Assembly: GCA_002454425.1 (NCBI GenBank)
Contig: DKIV01000009.1
Location: 1 to 38,423 of the forward strand
Origin: Sphingobacteriaceae bacterium UBA6709
GTDB lineage: Bacteria; Bacteroidota; Bacteroidia; Sphingobacteriales; Sphingobacteriaceae
Reading direction: 5' to 3'
Length of the DNA stretch: 38,423 bases
Under the pieces are notes generated by a model. That model saw nothing but the letters and a program-made list of their open reading frames with translations, made no database searches and had not been told where the DNA came from. Positions 32,986-38,423 of this stretch are shown one piece after another. The position numbers and the translations under genes were made by a program. Position 1 is the first letter of the stretch. Every line of letters starts with the position of its first letter.

Positions 32986-35900
32986 ATGAAATCCTCCTTA
33001 TTACTGACCTGTCTTATTATTGCGAATCTTTACGTTTCCGCGCAAAGCTCATTTATTTCTCAGCTCACCGATACCAGCCAACGCTACTACGTTATTAATG
33101 TGCAACAGGCGCGTGTGCTTGCGCAAAAAGATAACAGGGATACATTATTATCGAAAATATTAAGCGACAAGCACAGGCTCGTATTGCAGCTTAAGGACTT
33201 GAAGCCTGGTCTCTATCTTCACTTGTCGATCAGCGACAACCAGCTAAAGATGCGCGTACATGCGGAAGCTAACCTAAGAATGAATCTTGTGCCCACCTTC
33301 GCGGGCAATTCTATATACTTTTTTAACAAACAGGGCCAACTGGTACAACCCGACAGTGTCAAAATTAACGATCAACTATTACAACAAAACGAACACCACG
33401 AAAGCGTTGCTTACCAACCGAAAGAAGGCGCTGAATTTATTGAGGCGATTTACCGTGGTGAACATCATTTCTTTGAACTTAGAAATAACAAGCCAGGACA
33501 CTATTCCAGCCCGGCATCGGCATATCGACCCTTTTTATGGATCAACAAATATTATTTCAATCCGGGCGACACCCTGAAATTCAAGTCGTTTATTTATGAC
33601 GGACAAAAATCCATTGCGGACACGGCTGTCATCGCCGGAATATACAGCGGTCGGCAGCTGATAAAGTCGTTAGGAACAATAAAAGCTTATCGTCAGGGGG
33701 CTTTTCAAGGTGAAATACGATTGTTAAGCGATGACAAAATAAAGTTTGGAGAACGCTACCAACTGCGACTGAGTCCCTTATCAAATCGTGGCGAGGTCAT
33801 TGGCTCGGAAGACTTCGCATTTTCCAAAGCTAAAAGGAAATCGTATGTTATGAATATCGAGACACCGCAATCCTACATTTCCGGAGACTCCTTACAGTTT
33901 AAAGTGTCACTGCAGGACCTGAATAATTTTCCTGTTACCCTTGGCAAACTAAGCTATTCCTTGTTCTCATGGAGAGGCTTCTTCATATCCGATCCGGTAC
34001 TGAACGACAGCACCGACACCTTCAGTCCCGACACCCTCATCAGCCAGAAGCCGGTAAAACTTTCTCCATCCGGAATAAACAGAATCAACATCCCGGCTTC
34101 GCTACTAAGCAACACACGGCTGAGCATGGTTCTACAAGTTACCTTTATAGATCCCGAAGGAAAAGAAAATACAGTAAGACGTTGGATATCTTTGCTAAAT
34201 CAACTGGACATCTCATGGAAAAGGCTTAGCAATGATTCTGTCAGACTTCATACCGTGTCCAGAAAATCAATCCCGCTTTTTGTATTCATACGTTCGGGGG
34301 AGCATTGGAAACTCATTAAACAAGGAATAACACCTTTTAGTCTTCCTCTGCAGAGAAATACACAGTACGGATACAGTTACAACCTAAAGCAGAAACCTCA
34401 GCCCTTGTACATCTACGCACGCGGAGTTACGGCGGATGCCACTCGCAAAGGCGATAGCGTAAGCTTAACTATAGTCAATCCGGAGCGTACGCATTACCAG
34501 TATCTGATCTTTGAATCAGGCAAATGCATAGAGCAGGCGTGGCAAAATGGCCCAAGCCTTGTAAAAAAATGGCAGGCGAAAGGTCCTGTAAACATCTATG
34601 TAAAAGTAGAAAACGAACAATGGACGCAAAAAATGGAGCTGCCCTACAAAGATCGCGAGCTCTCGCTATCTATAACAGCTCCGGAAAACAGTGCTCCCGG
34701 CAAACTTGTCGACATACAGATACGTGCCACAGATAAGCAAGACAGACCCGTGCCCAATGTCGACGTGACCGCTGCCTCGACAGACAACGCCATTAAAGAT
34801 CGCGAATCAAGCCAGTCCTTTCTAAAAAAGGTACCAGCTCATACACAAAGTAATCCGAAATCAGGAATGTCTACTGACGTTGTGGAAAAGGGTGGAAATA
34901 TGAATTTTGTAAACAAGTCCGACCTCCGGGGCTTGTTTTACGATTTCGGACTGGAGACAAATAAAGCTTACCAGCTGTTATACAGCGATTCGCTTACCAT
35001 ACATGCTGAACCCGCAGCTAACAAGCTTACGCAATTCAGCCTTGCGCTACATCAGAATGGTAAGGCAATTCCTCCAGTATTAATTTATGTAGACGGATTG
35101 CCGGTGTATTATTTATTTTCTTCGCCGGCAGGCGCAACGTCTTTCCCGATTACGAAAGGGCGGCATACCATTGGCATCAGGACCTCCGATAAATATTTAG
35201 AACTCTCAAATATCCAGTTCGAAGATGCGCATCGCACGTTCATAGGGCTAAATATCGATGCCCGGTCCTCGGGAAACATTCGCGTAGAAGCGCGCCCCGA
35301 CTCATTAACGCCCACGGAAATAGCAAGCATACAGAAGCATATCATCTATACCGGCCACCGCCGGACAGACCACTGGGGCAACGTCTTTATAAGTGATGGC
35401 CATGGATATCAATCCTATCCACTGGATCAATTTAGTGAGTCACCCTGGCTCGGTCCTCTGGCAAGGCCTGCCAACTTATCGTATTATCAGATTAACAATC
35501 AAAAGGGTATCGGATTCGACGTATCTCAAAAAAGAAAAAGTTCCGTATTTGGCGACGAGCTGACAAGCAAGGCTGAACTGGATAGCGCGTTAAACAGTGT
35601 TATAAAGAACAATTTTGATTACATCGGGAATTACCCTTACGGTGGAAAAAATAATGTCGCGTTCTATTTAGCAGCTGACGATACCTCCAGAATTGTCGGT
35701 GCTATCCTCTTCCCAATAGACAAGGACGCTTTTGATGGACATGGCATATACCGCGTACCCTGGCTTTCCGGGATAAGGTCAGGCAGCTATATGCTGTTAA
35801 TCATTCGTGACGACATGTCATACCTCCTGCGCAAGGTAATTATCAAAAACGGAGGAACCACGTTGCTCTATGTGGGCAGTAAAAATTTCAAGAAAAAAGA

Positions 35901-38295
35901 TCTCTTCATCGATTCGCTTATTTCCAGAGCACGACAAAACGCTATTAAAGGCGCATCCTTTGAGCCCACGGGAAAAGTTAATGCTGAAGCTATAAGTTCG
36001 CGTCATCGTCTCAGTGGTACTGTTCGTAACGCCCGCGGTGAACGCCTGCGCGGCGCCTACATCAGCTTGCCAAATCAATCAGGCAATACGCTTACCGATA
36101 TCAATGGCAGGTTTAGCCTGATGGCGCCGACCTATGGCACTCTTCGATGCATGTTTCCAGGTTACGAGACTAAAGAACTAAAAATTGAAAATATACATGG
36201 CGAGGTATCTTTGGTGTTGAAACCAAAAAGCCTGACAAACCTGGAGAAATTCTTCCGTGGTGGCGACAAAACCGTTCACGACTTTGCCAGTATAGAGAGC
36301 GGCCGCCCTATTGAAGAGTTAAAAGTAGGATATAGCGGCCAGAAAACGATCCCCGGCGAGAATCCTGAATCAGATATCTCAAATAGCAAGGACAGCCTTG
36401 GATATGCAGAGGACGCTTACGAAAAATCTATGATCGAGTCAGCATCAACCATCAGAAAGCACTTCGCGGATACCGCCTTCTGGATTCCAGACCTGCGCAC
36501 CGACAAGAACGGCCTCGCCCGTTTTAGTTTTAAATTGCCAGACAACATCACTTCATGGCAAACCTACTTTGCGGCGAACGATGAGAGCATGCGGACTGCC
36601 TGGGAGGAGAAGACTATACACAGTTATAAGTCGCTAAGTGCTACAATCGCGACTCCTCTCTATCTGCTGCAGGGCGATTCTGCCACCAGCTTTGTTAACA
36701 TAAACAGCAGACGCTCATCTCCGACCAATCTATCTATCAACTACATACAAAACAACCAGAAGCAAAGCAGCGCGCTCGGTAACATTCAAGGTTTGGCCCA
36801 AAGACGATACTCCTTAACGGCAAGGGAGTCCACCCCCATACATCTTACCGTGCAACTACTAAACAACACAGAGGTCGTAGATCAGGAGGAACGCGATATT
36901 CCGGTGTATCCTATCAGCAAACCGAAACTTTCAGGTAGCATCGTCACCATCAATCCGCAGCAAACTTACAGGCATGAAGGAACTACGGAGAACCAGCAGT
37001 TCTTCGTCAGAGGGCTGAATACCGAAAACGTTCAGGTCGCCATCAAAGCATTAAGTGAGTACCCTTCTATCAGTCTGCCAGACAGCCTACTTCATGTTCT
37101 TTCGAAAATGCTTTTAGTCGCATCGCGACAGTCGACCCTTATCAGGGAAAATATCCCCGGACAACTAAAAGACCTTCAGCGCCGTATACAGCGACCCTTG
37201 CTAGAAGAAGGATTTTCCGCGGATCGCAAAGAACTGGCTTCCATTGAACTGCTCACAGCGATTCAGGAGCAGGCGGGCAAAATGTCCTTAAATTTTGTGC
37301 TTAACAAGGACTTACTCATCAAAACTATACAAAAGAAACTATCAGGTTATAACCCTCATTTACAACTAAAGGCGCTGAAATGCTTGCTCTTATTGGGTGC
37401 CAGATTGGATTATAAATCACTAATTGACGAGCTACAGGCGCGGGTTGGAAAACAGGATAGGGAATATAACTTGTTTAACCTAAGAATGCTTGAGGTTAAA
37501 GCCCTCAGCGGACAAACACAAGCGGCGGGCGCCGCGCTTAAGCTGGGTATTCCCACCTTCGATAAGGGCATCTATTGGCAGGAGAACGAAAGCTTTAGCT
37601 GGGAAGGCACATATTTAGCCTACACGATTTTGAGACGAAGTAACGCTCATCAAAGCCGCTCTTTCGAGACTACCATGCGTCTTAACGAACTGCTGTCCAT
37701 GTCATCAGACCCGTATCAGCAGGTGCTTTACCTCAAAGACATGCTTCCGCTGATCAATAAAAAGATGCTGGCCTTGAACGACACTCCCAAAACTGTCGAA
37801 GAGGTAAATGAGGCCCTTAAAACGGCGAAAACCTTCAGGCTAACTAATCTTAACAGTCAGCCAATTTCTTTATACAAGCTATCAGAAACAGCCGCCCCTT
37901 CCCGCGTTTCGGATCAGGATTCCATGACCTTGAAGGCGAGCTTCTCCGATACACATCTGATCGCGGGAAACACCAGCAGGCTAAAGGTCTCTTTGAAGTT
38001 GCCGGCAGCAATAAGCAACGCCAAGATACAGGTTGACTTACCCGCGGGTGTTGAAATTAGCGAGCAAGGACTCCGCCGTTTTAAATATGGCAGAGAGAAT
38101 CGCTCAGTGATCATGGATATAAAATTTCTAAAAAGCGGAACCCATGTTTTTGAAATTCCCGTTAATCTCCGCTTCCCGGGAAAATACACCATGAACACCG
38201 CCACTATATGGCTCCAGAACGCACCATCTCTGCGAGCTGATACAAATATCAGACAAATAGAAATAAGCGCTCCTAAGGCCTTAAATCGACCTTAA
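32986..38295 (+). CDS. Alpha-2-macroglobulin-like secreted giant protein without thioester
   Basis: About 1,769 residues from the ATG at 32986 (MKSSLLLTCLIIANLYVSAQ, a signal peptide ending SAQ); an ATG three codons earlier is possible. A macroglobulin-2-like domain lies at ~180-290 (FLWINKYYFNPGDTLKFKSFIYDG). More beta-sandwich domains follow to ~990, and a carboxypeptidase-regulatory-like sandwich is inserted at ~1005-1080 (SGTVRNARGERLRGAYISLP). The A2M core is at ~1160-1245 (DTAFWIPDLRTDKNGLARFSFKLPDNITSW). The region that should hold the CxEQ thioester reads YPSISLPDSLLHVLSKML (from ~1359), so covalent trapping is not expected. An alpha-helical and a receptor-like C-terminal domain complete it. 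It probably acts on the cell surface or in the periplasm; the role is unknown. No PbpC gene is adjacent within the window. Confidence 0.85.
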   Translation: MKSSLLLTCLIIANLYVSAQSSFISQLTDTSQRYYVINVQQARVLAQKDNRDTLLSKILSDKHRLVLQLKDLKPGLYLHLSISDNQLKMRVHAEANLRMNLVPTFAGNSIYFFNKQGQLVQPDSVKINDQLLQQNEHHESVAYQPKEGAEFIEAIYRGEHHFFELRNNKPGHYSSPASAYRPFLWINKYYFNPGDTLKFKSFIYDGQKSIADTAVIAGIYSGRQLIKSLGTIKAYRQGAFQGEIRLLSDDKIKFGERYQLRLSPLSNRGEVIGSEDFAFSKAKRKSYVMNIETPQSYISGDSLQFKVSLQDLNNFPVTLGKLSYSLFSWRGFFISDPVLNDSTDTFSPDTLISQKPVKLSPSGINRINIPASLLSNTRLSMVLQVTFIDPEGKENTVRRWISLLNQLDISWKRLSNDSVRLHTVSRKSIPLFVFIRSGEHWKLIKQGITPFSLPLQRNTQYGYSYNLKQKPQPLYIYARGVTADATRKGDSVSLTIVNPERTHYQYLIFESGKCIEQAWQNGPSLVKKWQAKGPVNIYVKVENEQWTQKMELPYKDRELSLSITAPENSAPGKLVDIQIRATDKQDRPVPNVDVTAASTDNAIKDRESSQSFLKKVPAHTQSNPKSGMSTDVVEKGGNMNFVNKSDLRGLFYDFGLETNKAYQLLYSDSLTIHAEPAANKLTQFSLALHQNGKAIPPVLIYVDGLPVYYLFSSPAGATSFPITKGRHTIGIRTSDKYLELSNIQFEDAHRTFIGLNIDARSSGNIRVEARPDSLTPTEIASIQKHIIYTGHRRTDHWGNVFISDGHGYQSYPLDQFSESPWLGPLARPANLSYYQINNQKGIGFDVSQKRKSSVFGDELTSKAELDSALNSVIKNNFDYIGNYPYGGKNNVAFYLAADDTSRIVGAILFPIDKDAFDGHGIYRVPWLSGIRSGSYMLLIIRDDMSYLLRKVIIKNGGTTLLYVGSKNFKKKDLFIDSLISRARQNAIKGASFEPTGKVNAEAISSRHRLSGTVRNARGERLRGAYISLPNQSGNTLTDINGRFSLMAPTYGTLRCMFPGYETKELKIENIHGEVSLVLKPKSLTNLEKFFRGGDKTVHDFASIESGRPIEELKVGYSGQKTIPGENPESDISNSKDSLGYAEDAYEKSMIESASTIRKHFADTAFWIPDLRTDKNGLARFSFKLPDNITSWQTYFAANDESMRTAWEEKTIHSYKSLSATIATPLYLLQGDSATSFVNINSRRSSPTNLSINYIQNNQKQSSALGNIQGLAQRRYSLTARESTPIHLTVQLLNNTEVVDQEERDIPVYPISKPKLSGSIVTINPQQTYRHEGTTENQQFFVRGLNTENVQVAIKALSEYPSISLPDSLLHVLSKMLLVASRQSTLIRENIPGQLKDLQRRIQRPLLEEGFSADRKELASIELLTAIQEQAGKMSLNFVLNKDLLIKTIQKKLSGYNPHLQLKALKCLLLLGARLDYKSLIDELQARVGKQDREYNLFNLRMLEVKALSGQTQAAGAALKLGIPTFDKGIYWQENESFSWEGTYLAYTILRRSNAHQSRSFETTMRLNELLSMSSDPYQQVLYLKDMLPLINKKMLALNDTPKTVEEVNEALKTAKTFRLTNLNSQPISLYKLSETAAPSRVSDQDSMTLKASFSDTHLIAGNTSRLKVSLKLPAAISNAKIQVDLPAGVEISEQGLRRFKYGRENRSVIMDIKFLKSGTHVFEIPVNLRFPGKYTMNTATIWLQNAPSLRADTNIRQIEISAPKALNRP

Positions 38296-38423
38296 ATGAA
38301 AAATGAGAGACCATCATCATATTACCAATTCATAAAGGAGGCAGGAGACATCGGTACCTGCTCCCTACCTGTTTCGAGTCAGACTCGGGATTTACTCGGA
38401 ACAGACAGCACTGGTCATCGACA
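38296..38423 (+). CDS. Possible start of a further gene (partial)
   Basis: An ATG directly abuts the stop of the macroglobulin-like gene (TAA then ATG) and the frame stays open for 42 codons to the window edge, beginning MKNERPSSYYQFIKEAGDIG. I do not recognise it. A palindrome, CGAGTCAGACTCG, lies inside (near 38375), and a minus-strand frame is open over part of the same stretch, so this may be non-coding. Confidence 0.25.
   Translation, partial: MKNERPSSYYQFIKEAGDIGTCSLPVSSQTRDLLGTDSTGHR

Noticed and set aside
1..38423. CRISPR array, prophage genes, insertion sequence or origin
   Set aside because: No regular short spaced repeats, transposase, integrase or phage structural genes were seen. 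The only long direct repeat is the two-copy unit at 6420 and 7830.

Overview
The window looks like chromosomal DNA from a member of the Bacteroidota, most likely family Sphingobacteriaceae (Pedobacter/Olivibacter-like). This is inferred from the family make-up: lipoprotein RND adaptors, an outer-membrane beta-barrel receptor with a carboxypeptidase-regulatory N-domain, an alpha-2-macroglobulin-like giant protein with the same type of insert, a BadF-type sugar kinase and a TPR/histidine kinase. Several TAnnTTTG-type -7 promoter boxes, typical of Bacteroidota, support it. No phage, insertion sequence or CRISPR array was seen.

Layout. 1-402: 3' tail of an unknown gene plus a non-coding leader. 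403-6165: a complete three-gene tripartite RND efflux operon (lipoprotein adaptor, inner-membrane pump, outer-membrane lipoprotein channel) ending in a strong hairpin. 6311-7985: a small AT-rich accessory patch with a short-ORF/DUF6169-like pair, a truncated ADP-ribosyltransferase-like toxin with a small partner gene, and a ~150-bp direct repeat that carries a decayed second copy of the first pair's junction. 8072-10018: an AraC regulator and an NAD-dependent epimerase/SDR gene, with two 11-bp direct repeats 21 bp apart upstream that look like an AraC-type operator. 10190-11260: DinB-like protein, TfoX-N protein and tRNA-Arg(CCG). 11459-13879: an outer-membrane beta-barrel receptor. 14123-14518: a hypothetical membrane protein.

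14686-20491: a second RND efflux operon in which the pump and the outer-membrane lipoprotein channel are one continuous reading frame. The channel's Lys-rich lipoprotein signal peptide and lipobox are kept intact at the junction. It is followed by a terminator and an AraC regulator (20567-21445). 21791-22441: an NAD(P)-binding reductase. 22495-24102 (minus): an ABC-F ATPase with an attenuator-like leader (mini-ORF plus hairpin). 24422-28826: a TPR sensor histidine kinase followed by the two cytochrome bd subunits. 28919-30742: serine acetyltransferase and cysteine synthase, together making cysteine from serine. 30868-31893 (minus): threonine aldolase. 32071-32922: BadF-type (N-acetylglucosamine-like) kinase. 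32986-38295: a 1,769-residue secreted alpha-2-macroglobulin-like protein without a visible thioester motif.

The most interesting element is the RND-pump/outer-membrane-channel fusion. Its internal, correctly oriented lipoprotein signal peptide suggests a polyprotein that signal peptidase II could separate after translation. Next are the ABC-F leader, the AraC-type direct repeats and the repeat-flanked toxin-like patch. All calls come from reading the sequence by eye; no database search or folding program was run.
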